The position numbers were made by a program, and so were the translations under genes. A stretch of DNA of 64,000 nucleotides from Devosia ginsengisoli (GTDB lineage Bacteria > Pseudomonadota > Alphaproteobacteria > Rhizobiales > Devosiaceae), in the NCBI RefSeq assembly GCF_007859655.1, contig NZ_CP042304.1:1860001-1924000 (forward strand), in the 5' to 3' direction. Below, one piece after another: positions 38,336-47,096 of this stretch (position 1 is the first letter of the stretch; each line of letters opens with the position of its first letter). The notes under the pieces were generated by a model, which was given only the letters and a program-made list of their open reading frames with translations, did not search any database and was not told the DNA's origin.

Positions 38336-39439
38336 ATGGTTGTCGTCAGCAGCGCTTATTCCACCAATAGCTATTACAAGGCCGCCGCCTCGGCCCAAGC
38401 CGCCGGCGCGGCCAGCACCAGCAGCGTGGCAAACACCACCACCACGGAACAGGCCGCCACCTCGGTCACCCTGTCCGACGAAGCTCGTGCGGCCCTTGCC
38501 GACCGCGACTTCGCCACCGTGATTACAGATGCCCGCGCCAAGCTCACCACGCTGCTGACCGAAGCCGACCGCACCTCACCGCTCGAAGGCGGCAAGCTGG
38601 CGCTCGATCTCACCAGCCTCGATGCCCGCGAACTCTTCGCCATGGCCAGCGACGACAGCTTCACTTCCGACGAGCGCGACGCCGCGGGCCTAGAAATGCA
38701 GCGCCGTTTCGAAGCCGCCCTGTCCGGCCCCGCTGCCATTGCCGAAGTCACCGGCAATTTCACCGCCCTCTACAAGGCCGCTGCCGAATATCTCGACAGC
38801 CTCAGCCCCGAGGAAAAGGCCGGCACCGACTGGATAGCCGGCCGCGCCGCCGTCACCGAAGCGCAGAAACAGTTGCAGATCGCCCCCAAGACCATGCCCG
38901 ATGCCGGCGAGGACGATCCGGTGGCGCTCTATCTGGCGCTGGTCGAGGCCGGCAAGTCCGCCGAGCCGCAGGACATCGCCGACGTGGCCACCGGTGCCCG
39001 CAAGACGCTCGACGCCCTCTATGCCGACGCCATCAAGGCCGGCAAGGTGCCCACCTTCAACAAGAACACCACTATCGGCACCTATATCGACATGTCCAAA
39101 TTCGGCAGCCGCACCCTGTCCGCCATCGTGCTCGACAAGACCGGCCAGTTCACCGATCAGGAAGTCAGCGCCGCCAATGCGGCCATGCGCAGCAAGAGCG
39201 GCGCCGCTTTGCTGGCCGGCTTCCAGAACGCCGCCAAATCCAGCGACCCCACCGCCTTCAGCCAGAACATCATGTCCCTCTTCGCCTCGATGAGCCCGGA
39301 GGAACGCCAGGCCGCCGGCTGGAGCGAGCAATTCTACCAGGCCGCCGTCCAGAGCTACCAGTCCACCACCAAGCTCATGGACATGTTCGCCCAGGCCGGC
39401 GGCAGCAATACCGGCTTCCTGAGCTGGCTCGGGAAATAA
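38336..39439 (+). CDS. Hypothetical helical protein, Ala-rich
   Basis: 367 residues without signal peptide or transmembrane segment. The N-terminal 60 residues are Ser/Thr/Ala-rich and probably unstructured (VVSSAYSTNSYYKAAASAQA). The rest is helical with a segment TSVTLSDEARAALADRDF and a C-terminal MDMFAQAGGSNTGFLSWLGK. The style recalls alphaproteobacterial proteins with anti-sigma/flagellar-like disordered starts, but I do not recognise a family. It starts about 125 bases after the sRNA array and is read in the same direction. Confidence 0.75.
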   Translation: MVVVSSAYSTNSYYKAAASAQAAGAASTSSVANTTTTEQAATSVTLSDEARAALADRDFATVITDARAKLTTLLTEADRTSPLEGGKLALDLTSLDARELFAMASDDSFTSDERDAAGLEMQRRFEAALSGPAAIAEVTGNFTALYKAAAEYLDSLSPEEKAGTDWIAGRAAVTEAQKQLQIAPKTMPDAGEDDPVALYLALVEAGKSAEPQDIADVATGARKTLDALYADAIKAGKVPTFNKNTTIGTYIDMSKFGSRTLSAIVLDKTGQFTDQEVSAANAAMRSKSGAALLAGFQNAAKSSDPTAFSQNIMSLFASMSPEERQAAGWSEQFYQAAVQSYQSTTKLMDMFAQAGGSNTGFLSWLGK

Positions 39440-39473
39440 GCGACCACTCAAGCACTCGCCCCACCCACCAGCC

Positions 39474-39557
39474 GTCACCCTCGGGCTTGACCCGAGGGCT
39501 CTGCACTTGATGAGCGAACCGCAAGTATAGTCCCCTCGGGTCAAGCCCGAGGGTGAC
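39474..39557. repeat. Paired palindromic repeat, family R1
   Basis: 84 bases between two convergent genes. GTCACCCTCGGGCTTGACCC and an exact inverted arm ending CCCGAGGGTGAC flank CTCTGCACTTG. Same length and layout as 10811-10894. Confidence 0.75.
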
Positions 39558-39576
39558 GATCGAGTTTGGGTGACGC

Positions 39577-40782
<1,206 letters not shown>

Positions 40783-40838
40783 TCACTCTCCCCGGAAATC
40801 CGGGCAAACTGATACGGCCTCGCGCCATCAGGGGCAAG

Positions 40839-41909
40839 TTATGCCTTGGGCGGAGTGGTGGTTTCGCGCACCACCAGCCGGGCCTGCAACACCTGCTTGC
40901 CTTCCACCTGTACGCCGCCCAGCGTCGCCTCGACGGCCCTGCGGGCGATCTCCTTCATCGGCTGTTCCATCGTGGTGAGCCTGGGCGTCGCCACGGCGCT
41001 TTCCGGCACGCCGTCGAATCCGATCACTGAAACATCATCAGGCACTGTCCGTCCGCTGCGGAACAGCCAGTCCACGGCAAACATGGCGATCTTGTCCGAC
41101 ATGGCCAATATCGCCGTCGGTTGCTCGGTCCCGGCAAACATCTCCGCCATGACCTCATGCGTGCTGGCCTCGTCCTCGCGCGTCTCGAAGACCGGCACAT
41201 CGGCGCGATCTATCCCCGCCGCTTCCATGGCCTGCCAATAGCCCCGCGCCCGGTCGCGCGAGGAGGAATAGGTCGCCGATTCCACATAATCCACGTCGAC
41301 ACGCCCGGCATGGCCGTGGCTGAGCATTGCCGACAGGATGGCCAGCCGCCGGTGCCCCAGCCCGATAACATGCTCGGCCGCCACGCGTGCACCGGTAATA
41401 TTGTCCACCCCGATCGCCGGAATATCCCGCGCCGCCGCCGCGCCGATGGCCAGCGCCACAAAGGGCAATTGCCGCTGCCGCGTGATCTCCACCAGCCGCT
41501 CGCCGCCCTCGACGCAGAGCAGGATGAAGCCATCCACCAGCGCCGACTGCACATTCCAGTCCAGCCGCTCGTCGCTGCGCGCCGAAACCAGCGCCACGCC
41601 GGCCCCGCGCGCATCGCAGATTTCCGATATCTCGGTCATCAGGTGGCGCGCCCACGGATCCTCGAAGAAATAGCGCAGCGGCTCGATCGCCGCCACGCCC
41701 ACCGCATTGACCTTGCCCTGCCGCAGCAGCCGCCCGGTCACGCTGGGGCCGGCATAGCCAAGCTCCTTGGCCACGGCCAGCACATGCTCGCGCACTTCGT
41801 CGCGCACGACTTCGGGCTTGCTGAACACGTTGGACGCCGTGCCTTGCGACACGCCCGCCGCCTTGGCCACGTCCTTGAGCTTGATGCTCGTTTCACCCTG
41901 CCGCGTCAC
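40839..41909 (-). CDS. LacI-family transcriptional repressor
   Basis: 356 residues: a LacI helix-turn-helix (KLKDVAKAAGVSQGTASNVFS) with the hinge helix (VTGRLLRQGKVN), and a periplasmic-binding-protein-like effector domain with VSVIGFDGVPESAVATPRLTTM. The effector is unknown. No sugar transporter or catabolic gene adjoins it, unlike most LacI repressors of Rhizobiales. The facing intergenic region carries three TTGAA-type palindromes around the promoter of a 63-residue protein, which is therefore the likely target, together with autoregulation. Confidence 0.92.
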   Translation of the reverse strand: MTRQGETSIKLKDVAKAAGVSQGTASNVFSKPEVVRDEVREHVLAVAKELGYAGPSVTGRLLRQGKVNAVGVAAIEPLRYFFEDPWARHLMTEISEICDARGAGVALVSARSDERLDWNVQSALVDGFILLCVEGGERLVEITRQRQLPFVALAIGAAAARDIPAIGVDNITGARVAAEHVIGLGHRRLAILSAMLSHGHAGRVDVDYVESATYSSSRDRARGYWQAMEAAGIDRADVPVFETREDEASTHEVMAEMFAGTEQPTAILAMSDKIAMFAVDWLFRSGRTVPDDVSVIGFDGVPESAVATPRLTTMEQPMKEIARRAVEATLGGVQVEGKQVLQARLVVRETTTPPKA

Positions 41910-41954
41910 TGCCCGCCGAACTCCTTTGCATCATGCCCTCTCCTAACAGAATTT

Positions 41955-41968
41955 TTGTATCGGTTCAA
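41955..41968. promoter_or_regulatory. LacI-type operator, upstream half-conserved copy
   Basis: TTGTATCGGTTCAA differs at two positions from the perfect palindrome at 42003-42016 and ends 7 bases before the predicted -35. Confidence 0.55.
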
Positions 41969-41975
41969 ATTTCGC

Positions 41976-42005
41976 TTGACTCGGCCGTGTATCAGTCCCA
42001 TTTTG
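41976..42005 (+). promoter_or_regulatory. Predicted promoter of the 63-residue protein gene
   Basis: TTGACT (41976-41981) with the -10 region expected at about 41999-42004, which overlaps the perfect operator. Binding of the repressor would block the promoter. Confidence 0.5.
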
Positions 42006-42016
42006 AACCGGTTCAA
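42003..42016. promoter_or_regulatory. LacI-type operator, perfect palindrome
   Basis: TTGAACCGGTTCAA is a 14-bp perfect palindrome with the central CG typical of LacI-family sites. Confidence 0.85.
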
Positions 42017-42036
42017 CGCATTTCCACATTGGCATT

Positions 42037-42050
42037 TTGAATCGATCCAA
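42037..42050. promoter_or_regulatory. LacI-type operator, downstream copy
   Basis: TTGAATCGATCCAA has one mismatch from a palindrome. It lies 34 bases (centre to centre) from the perfect site and just before the ribosome-binding site. Confidence 0.7.
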
Positions 42051-42062
42051 AGGAGACTGAAA

Positions 42063-42254
42063 ATGATCCCCGCCAGCTACCTGTTCAAGGATATCTATCG
42101 CCAGCACTGGGAAGAACCCGAAGCGCCCGTCGCTATCAAGAGCCGCCGCTTTCCCGATGGCTTGATGCGTCCGCTCGCCCGCGCCGTCAGCGCCTTGCTG
42201 GCGCGCCAAGGCAAGATCCGCAGCCATCATAGCGGCGTCCACGCCTATGAGTGA
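42063..42254 (+). CDS. 63-residue orphan protein under apparent LacI control
   Basis: A strong AAAGGAGA site nine bases before ATG and three operators ahead make this a real small gene. The product is basic (IKSRRFPDGLMRP, LLARQGKIRSHHSGVHAYE) with an aromatic/acidic front (YLFKDIYRQHWEEPEAP). It has no signal peptide or membrane segment, and no family is recognised. It overlaps nothing and no gene follows on the same strand, so this small protein seems to be the sole target of the dedicated repressor promoter. Confidence 0.75.
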   Translation: MIPASYLFKDIYRQHWEEPEAPVAIKSRRFPDGLMRPLARAVSALLARQGKIRSHHSGVHAYE

Positions 42255-42284
42255 CCCCACCTGCCGCCCCGGCCGGTCTTCGGC

Positions 42285-42704
42285 TCAGATGCCGAGGCCG
42301 GCCGTCCGGCGCAGCACCACGCCCTGCACCCGCCAGCCCTGGTCCGGCTCGTCGGCCAGCTGATAGACCGCCTCATAGAGCCGCTGGTCCGCCCCGACGA
42401 ATTTCACCACCTGCAGCACATCAGTTTCGCTGCTCCGGTTGAATTCGCCAAAGCTATGCGATCGCGACTCCCCGATCGCCCCATAGCCGGCCGCGACAAT
42501 CGCCTCGTCGAACATCTCTGGCGCCTCGCCGAACTGCATGCGGAACCCCTGTCCCGCAAAACCCAGCGCCGCTGCGCCATCCTGCGCCCGAAACGCCGCG
42601 ATCTGCCCGCTGACCACCGCCCGCCAGGGTGCCGGATCATCCTGTGCCACGCCCGGCGCCACCAGCGCCGCCAGCAGCATTGCCACTGCCATCATCATGC
42701 GCAT
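42285..42704 (-). CDS. DUF4864 exported protein
   Basis: 139 residues: a signal peptide (MMMAVAMLLAALVAPGVAQ) followed by a small NTF2-like domain beginning VVSGQIAAFRAQDGAAALGFA and ending in a strand-rich part (VKFVGADQRLYEAVYQLADE). This matches DUF4864, common in alphaproteobacteria and functionally uncharacterised. It is convergent with the 63-residue protein gene. Confidence 0.85.
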   Translation of the reverse strand: MRMMMAVAMLLAALVAPGVAQDDPAPWRAVVSGQIAAFRAQDGAAALGFAGQGFRMQFGEAPEMFDEAIVAAGYGAIGESRSHSFGEFNRSSETDVLQVVKFVGADQRLYEAVYQLADEPDQGWRVQGVVLRRTAGLGI

Positions 42705-42837
42705 CGCTCACCTCCCGACGGCCCTGCCGCCACAGTTTCGCCCTCAAATGGTACGCGCCACACCCTATTCGACACAAACTCGAACCGCATTCGCATGGCT
42801 TACTGGCACCATTGCGAAGACATGGACGACGGATCCC

Positions 42838-43137
42838 ATGCATAAATCTACGTCCATCAAGCGGAAAAGTTTCAGGCTCTACGCCATTGCCTCGACGGCC
42901 CTTATTGGCCTCGGTTCGATGGCTGCCCTGATTGCCGGCGTCACACCGGCCACCGCCGCGAACCTGGCCAGCCAGCCCGACACCCAGATTGCGGTGTTCA
43001 TGGTGCCCCTGACCATTCTTGTCGTCGCAATACTGTTCGAAGCCGCGCGGATTGCCTTGCGCGGTGCTTTGCCGGCGGAAGCTCCAATTCGCCGTTCGAC
43101 CCGCCGCCACTGGTCCCCTGGCCAGGGCGAGGGTTGA
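42838..43137 (+). CDS. Small two-segment membrane protein
   Basis: 99 residues: hydrophobic segments at about 14-37 and 51-70, each flanked by basic residues (KSTSIKRKSFR before, RSTRRHW after). No family is recognised. The ATG at 42838 is preferred because the frame upstream reads through the start region of the opposite gene. A clear terminator follows. Confidence 0.6.
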   Translation: MHKSTSIKRKSFRLYAIASTALIGLGSMAALIAGVTPATAANLASQPDTQIAVFMVPLTILVVAILFEAARIALRGALPAEAPIRRSTRRHWSPGQGEG

Positions 43138-43160
43138 CCTCCCTGATTCCCGACGTCACT

Positions 43161-43190
43161 AGGCCGGCCTTGCGCCGGCCTTTTCTTTTC
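43161..43190 (+). terminator. Intrinsic terminator after the small membrane protein
   Basis: AGGCCGGC and GCCGGCCT form an 8-bp stem around five bases, followed by TTTCTTTTCC. Confidence 0.85.
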
Positions 43191-43247
43191 CGACCTTCGG
43201 CCTATTGCTGCCCCGCGACTCCGGGTCCACAGTCAGCACTGCGGTAT

Positions 43248-43376
43248 GCTGGGATTCACGTCAGGGCGCGCCGAAAATGGTGGGATTCGAGAACCGGAGC
43301 GGAGCGTACGTTCTGTACGTGAGCACCGGAAGCGCAGAGCCCGCCATTTGCAGGCCGCCATCACGTGAATCCCAGC
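43248..43376 (+). repeat. Long hairpin element with conserved core, copy 1
   Basis: The outer arms GCTGGGATTCACGT and their exact complement close a 129-base imperfect hairpin. The inner arms AAATGGTGGG/CCCGCCATTT pair as well. The centre (43288-43338) contains GAGAACCGGAGCG, the mini-hairpin CGTAC/GTACG and GAGCACCGGAAGCGCAGA. It ends five bases before the GAGGAGG site of the CBS gene and so probably forms part of its leader. A second copy with the same core but other arms is at 46156-46298. Confidence 0.75.
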
Positions 43377-43396
43377 GTACCGAGGAGGACTTCAAC

Positions 43397-43825
43397 ATGC
43401 TTGTCGATACCATCCTGCAAACCAAGGGCGTGATCGTCCACACCCTGCCCGAAACCGATACGCTTGCCGATGCGGTGCGGCTGCTCAACGCTCACAATAT
43501 CGGCGCCGTGGTCATCACCGATACCGGCGGCGCCATTATCGGCATCCTGTCCGAGCGCGACATCATCCGCCGCCTCGGCAAGGACCCAACGGGCGCCCTC
43601 TCCCTCACCATAGCCAAGGCCATGACGCGCGGCGTCGTCACCTGCACGCGTGACACCAATATCGCCGAAGTCATGGAGCGCATGACCAGCCTGCGCATCC
43701 GCCATATGCCCGTCGCCGAAACCGGCGAACTGATCGGCATCGTCTCCATCGGCGATGTGGTCAAATTCAAGATTCAGGAAGCCGAGCGCGAGGCCGAAGT
43801 GCTGCGGGAATATATCGCTTCATAG
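43397..43825 (+). CDS. CBS-domain pair protein
   Basis: 142 residues consisting of two CBS domains (VIVHTLPETDTLADAVRLLN... and VVTCTRDTNIAEVMERMTSL...) in a Bateman module. Each has the GxLSERDIIRR / GIVSIGDVVKF-type ends that bind adenosine nucleotides. Stand-alone CBS proteins of this size act as energy sensors on partner enzymes; the partner is not evident here. The start is fixed by CGAGGAGGA nine bases upstream. The long hairpin element lies directly in front, so leader-structure control is possible. Confidence 0.93.
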   Translation: MLVDTILQTKGVIVHTLPETDTLADAVRLLNAHNIGAVVITDTGGAIIGILSERDIIRRLGKDPTGALSLTIAKAMTRGVVTCTRDTNIAEVMERMTSLRIRHMPVAETGELIGIVSIGDVVKFKIQEAEREAEVLREYIAS

Positions 43826-43924
43826 CTCTGGCGATCCGCCGCGAAATCCATTGACGGTGCCGCTGCGCCGCCACTAGGCTCGCCGCTGCGCATCGGATCG
43901 CGCATCGCCAACCCCGGGCCTTCC

Positions 43925-44560
43925 ATGCTGCAGAGTTTCCTTCTCGTCCTCCTCGGCGTGGCCGCGGCCCAGGCTTCGCCCGGCCCCAACATGTTCGCCG
44001 TCATCGAAACCGCGCTCGGCCGTGGCCGCCGCTCGGCTTTGCTGGTGGTGGCCGGCATTGCCTCGGGCACCCTGGTCTGGGCAGCCCTGGCGTCGCTCGG
44101 GCTCGGCGCCGTCTTTGCCGCCGTTCCCGCTTTGCTCACCGCGCTCAAATTCATCGGCGGCGCCTATCTCTGCTATCTGGGCTTTCGCGCCTTGCGGGCC
44201 GTGCTCCGCGGCGGCGAGGCGACCCTGCGCGCCGAAACCCGTGCGGTCTCCGACCTGGCCGCCTGGCGCCGTGGCTTCTTCGTGGTCATGACCAATCCCA
44301 AGGCCCTGATGATGTGGCTGGCTCTGGCCACCTTCCTGTTCGGCACCGGCCTCAATCCCGGCCAGGTCCTGCTTGTCGGCCCGGTCGTCGCCCTCTCGGC
44401 CACGCTGATCTACGGCTTTTACGGCGTCATGTTCTCCACCGGCTTTGCCAGCCGCGGCTATGCCCGCTTCTGGCGCTGGATCGAAGCCGCCTTCGGCACC
44501 GCCTTCAGCGCCCTGGGCATCACCCTGCTCATCTCCGGCCTGCGCGATATCAGGCCGTAG
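43925..44560 (+). CDS. LysE/RhtB-family amino-acid exporter
   Basis: 211-residue membrane protein with six hydrophobic segments. The N-terminal family signature SPGPNMFAVIETALGRGRRSALL and the segment FVVMTNPKALMMWLALATFLF identify the LysE/RhtB superfamily. The substrate is probably an amino acid or derivative and cannot be specified. The alpha/beta-hydrolase gene follows after 10 bases, so the two form an operon. Confidence 0.92.
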   Translation: MLQSFLLVLLGVAAAQASPGPNMFAVIETALGRGRRSALLVVAGIASGTLVWAALASLGLGAVFAAVPALLTALKFIGGAYLCYLGFRALRAVLRGGEATLRAETRAVSDLAAWRRGFFVVMTNPKALMMWLALATFLFGTGLNPGQVLLVGPVVALSATLIYGFYGVMFSTGFASRGYARFWRWIEAAFGTAFSALGITLLISGLRDIRP

Positions 44561-44570
44561 CGGAGGGCGC

Positions 44571-45566
44571 ATGAAGCGACTGTTCTTGTGGATTCTGGGC
44601 ATCATCGCGGTACTGGCCGTCGCCCTGTTCCTCGCCTTCAAGCTGAGCCCCTGGCCCACCGTCCTCGTCATCCAGTATGCCTTCGGCAAGGGCGACGCCG
44701 CCTCCGAGGCGCGGCTTGTCAAGCATGTGCCATCAGGCATCTTCACCCGCACCGACCTGCCCTATGGCACCGGCCCCGCCGAAGTCTTCGACCTCAACCT
44801 GCCCCCGGACGCCACCGGCCCGCTGCCCGTCATCGTCTGGGTGCATGGCGGCGCCTGGATTGCCGGCAGCAAGGCCGGCGTCGCCAACTATCTCAAAGTG
44901 CTGGCCGGCCAGGGCTATGCCACGGTCGGCGTGGAATATTCCACCGGCTACGGCACCAGCTACCCCACCCCGGTCCGCCAGGTGAATGCCGCTTTGGGCC
45001 ACATATCGGCCAATGCCGCCGACCTCGGCATAGACCCGTCGCGCATCATCCTGGCCGGTGATTCCGCTGGCGCCCAACTGGCCGCTCAGGTCGCCAATAT
45101 CATCACCGACCCCACCTATGCCGGCCAGGTCGGCATCGCGCCGCTGATCGATCCGGCGCAACTGCGCGGCGTGCTGCTGGTGTCAGGCGCCTATGACATG
45201 CAGGCCGCCACCGTCCCCGGCGGCGACATGTCGTGGTTCGTCAATACCGTGCTCTGGGCCTATTCGGGCGTGAAGGATTTCGTCGAGGACGAGCAGTTCA
45301 CCCTCGCCTCCGTCGCCCACTATGTCACGCCAAACTTCCCGCCCGCCTACATCACCAGCGGCAATGGCGACCCGCTGTCGCCCCAGGCCGAACGCCTCGC
45401 CGCCTCCCTGTCCGGCATGGGCGTACCCGTCTCCAGCCTCTTCTATCCCGCCGACCACGAACCTGCCCTGCCGCACGAATACCAGTTCAATCTCGACACG
45501 CCGGAAGGCATGGCATCGCTCGACAAGATGCTCGCCTTCCTGCGAACCACGCTGGCGTCGCCGTAA
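44571..45566 (+). CDS. Membrane-anchored alpha/beta hydrolase of the HSL/carboxylesterase type
   Basis: 331 residues: an N-terminal transmembrane anchor (about 4-24), then an alpha/beta-hydrolase domain with the oxyanion motif HGGAW (92-96) and nucleophile elbow GDSAGAQ (Ser165), and a late His in ADHEPALPHEY. This pattern is that of hormone-sensitive-lipase-like esterases. The catalytic part should face the periplasm. It is co-transcribed with the LysE-type exporter, but a joint function is not evident. Confidence 0.88.
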   Translation: MKRLFLWILGIIAVLAVALFLAFKLSPWPTVLVIQYAFGKGDAASEARLVKHVPSGIFTRTDLPYGTGPAEVFDLNLPPDATGPLPVIVWVHGGAWIAGSKAGVANYLKVLAGQGYATVGVEYSTGYGTSYPTPVRQVNAALGHISANAADLGIDPSRIILAGDSAGAQLAAQVANIITDPTYAGQVGIAPLIDPAQLRGVLLVSGAYDMQAATVPGGDMSWFVNTVLWAYSGVKDFVEDEQFTLASVAHYVTPNFPPAYITSGNGDPLSPQAERLAASLSGMGVPVSSLFYPADHEPALPHEYQFNLDTPEGMASLDKMLAFLRTTLASP

Positions 45567-45578
45567 CCCCATCTGCCT

Positions 45579-45730
45579 ACCCTCTCCCCTTGAGGGAGAG
45601 GGTGGTTCTTCCGCGTCCAGCGTAAGAACCGGGTGAGGGGTCCCGCGCCCTCCCATGCTTCAATGCAGGTGGATAGAAACCCCTCATCCGCCCTTCGGGC
45701 ACCTTCTCCCTCAAGGGGAGAAGGGAAGGA
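45579..45730. repeat. R3-type paired palindromic repeat
   Basis: CCCTCTCCCCTTGAGGGAGA and TTCTCCCTCAAGGGGAGAAG, plus the inner arms GGGTGAGGGG/CCCCTCATCC, form a nested inverted repeat between two convergent genes. Confidence 0.65.
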
Positions 45731-45749
45731 GCCACGGGGCCGTCAACGC

Positions 45750-46139
45750 TCATCCCAACCGCATCAGCCCCGCCCCTGTCGGCCTAAACCCGCATTGCCG
45801 GTAAAACCCCTCCAGATGCGGCTCGAAATCCACATGCAGCCACTGTGCCCCACGCACCCGCGCCACGTCAGCCGCGCGCTCCACCAGCCGCAACGCAATC
45901 CCCTGCCGGCGAAACGCCTCATCCACGCAGGTATCGAGAATGAAGGCATGCACGCCGCCATCCCAGGCGACATTGACGAAGCCGACCAATCGAGCGCCGT
46001 CATAGGCGCCAACATGCGTCAGGCTCCGCTCCAGCAGCAGCTGGAAGCTCGCGTGACCTTCGTCGCCCCAGGCCGCCAGCCACAGCCGGCGCATCGTCTC
46101 GTCCGTCGGAAACGGGTCCGTCACGATCTCAATGGTCAA
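45750..46139 (-). CDS. GNAT-family N-acetyltransferase
   Basis: 129 residues of GNAT fold: LVGFVNVAWDGGVHAFILDTCVD, the acetyl-CoA loop RRQGIALRLVERAADVAR (Q/RxxGxG/A type) and the late strand WLHVDFEPHLEGFYRQCGFRPTGAGLM. The substrate is unknown. TTG at 46139 with GAGGCGGA seven bases upstream is taken as start, because the frame beyond runs into the hairpin element, which is not coding. Confidence 0.82.
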   Translation of the reverse strand: MTIEIVTDPFPTDETMRRLWLAAWGDEGHASFQLLLERSLTHVGAYDGARLVGFVNVAWDGGVHAFILDTCVDEAFRRQGIALRLVERAADVARVRGAQWLHVDFEPHLEGFYRQCGFRPTGAGLMRLG

Positions 46140-46155
46140 AGTCCGCCTCTTTCGT

Positions 46156-46298
46156 AGAAACTGTTTGGAAATGCGCTCCGGTGAGTCAGCTGGCGTGATT
46201 TTCGAGAACCGGAGCGCAGCGTACGTTCGGTACGTGAGCACCGGAAGCGCAGAAAATCGCGTTAGATGGCCGCCGAAGTGCTTTTCCAGACAGTTTCT
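46156..46298. repeat. Long hairpin element with conserved core, copy 2
   Basis: The outer arms AGAAACTGT-T-TGGAA and TTCCA-G-ACAGTTTCT close a 143-base imperfect hairpin, followed by inner pairs including GATTTTC/GAAAATC. The core 46203-46253 matches copy 1 (43288-43338) apart from a few bases. It sits directly upstream of the GNAT gene. Many arm differences are G-U compatible, which fits selection on RNA structure. Confidence 0.75.
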
Positions 46299-46404
46299 TA
46301 CCAACCTGACCAAGTCTTCATACCCCCCGCAAGGTCCTGAACAGGCGGCACAATCTAGGGTCATTCCTGCCGGATCAACCGGCTCCCATGCAAAGGACCC
46401 TACC

Positions 46405-47007
46405 ATGAAGACGATCACCACGACCGCCATTGTGGCACTGATGACGGCCACTCTCGGCCTGACCGCCATTGTCCCCGCCTACGCGCAGGATGCCGCGCCC
46501 ACCCAGGAACAGACCTTCCGCCAGGGCGGCCCGGGCTTCCACCTCCGTCAGGACGGCTACGGCGGTCCCGGCCGTGGCGGCCTTGTCGATTTCCTTGGCG
46601 GCAGCAGTGAAGCCGTCGAAATCGCCCTCGTCCGTCTCAGCCACGCCGTCGAGATGACATCAGAGCAGCAGGCTCTGTTCGACACCCTCAAGACCGACGC
46701 GCTGGCCGCCGCCGAAACCTTCACCACCGCCACCGAAGCCCTGCGCCCCGCCGAAGGCCAGACGGCCGAAGCGTCGACCCTCTCCGAGCGCTTCGAAAAC
46801 CGCATCGCCTTCGAAACCGCGCGTCTCGCCGCCCTCGAAGCCGTGCAGCCGTCGCTCACCGCCTTCTTCGACAGCCTCACCGCCGAGCAGCAGGCCCAGC
46901 TGACCCCGCAGCGCCCCGATCATGGCGGCAATTTCGGCAAGGGCGGCCCGCGCCATATGGGCCAGCAGGGCGGCCCGGATGCCCCAGCCCCCGCCTCCAA
47001 GGGCTAG
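46405..47007 (+). CDS. Spy/CpxP-like LTxxQ-motif periplasmic protein
   Basis: 200 residues: a signal peptide (TTTAIVALMTATLGLTAIVPAYA), a Gly/Arg-rich segment (FRQGGPGFHLRQDGYGGPGRGG), then a helical domain with a clear LTAEQQAQLTPQ motif, the hallmark of LTxxQ proteins such as Spy and CpxP. These act as envelope-stress chaperones or metal-related sensors in the periplasm. AAAGGA precedes the ATG and an intrinsic terminator follows. Confidence 0.85.
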   Translation: MKTITTTAIVALMTATLGLTAIVPAYAQDAAPTQEQTFRQGGPGFHLRQDGYGGPGRGGLVDFLGGSSEAVEIALVRLSHAVEMTSEQQALFDTLKTDALAAAETFTTATEALRPAEGQTAEASTLSERFENRIAFETARLAALEAVQPSLTAFFDSLTAEQQAQLTPQRPDHGGNFGKGGPRHMGQQGGPDAPAPASKG

Positions 47008-47014
47008 GCAACCC

Positions 47015-47050
47015 GCAAACCCCGGCGCTCAACCGCCGGGGTTTGCTTTT
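47015..47050 (+). terminator. Intrinsic terminator after the LTxxQ gene
   Basis: GCAAACCCCGGCG and CGCCGGGGTTTGC, 13-bp stem, six-base loop, then TTTT. Confidence 0.92.
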
Positions 47051-47096
47051 GTCATGCCTTCCACTACCAATCGGAGACCACCCGACTGGATAGATC

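Noticed and set aside
42794..42810. GCATGGC match to the sRNA box upstream of the small membrane protein
   Set aside because: The second half of the box is missing and no promoter lies at the fixed distance.
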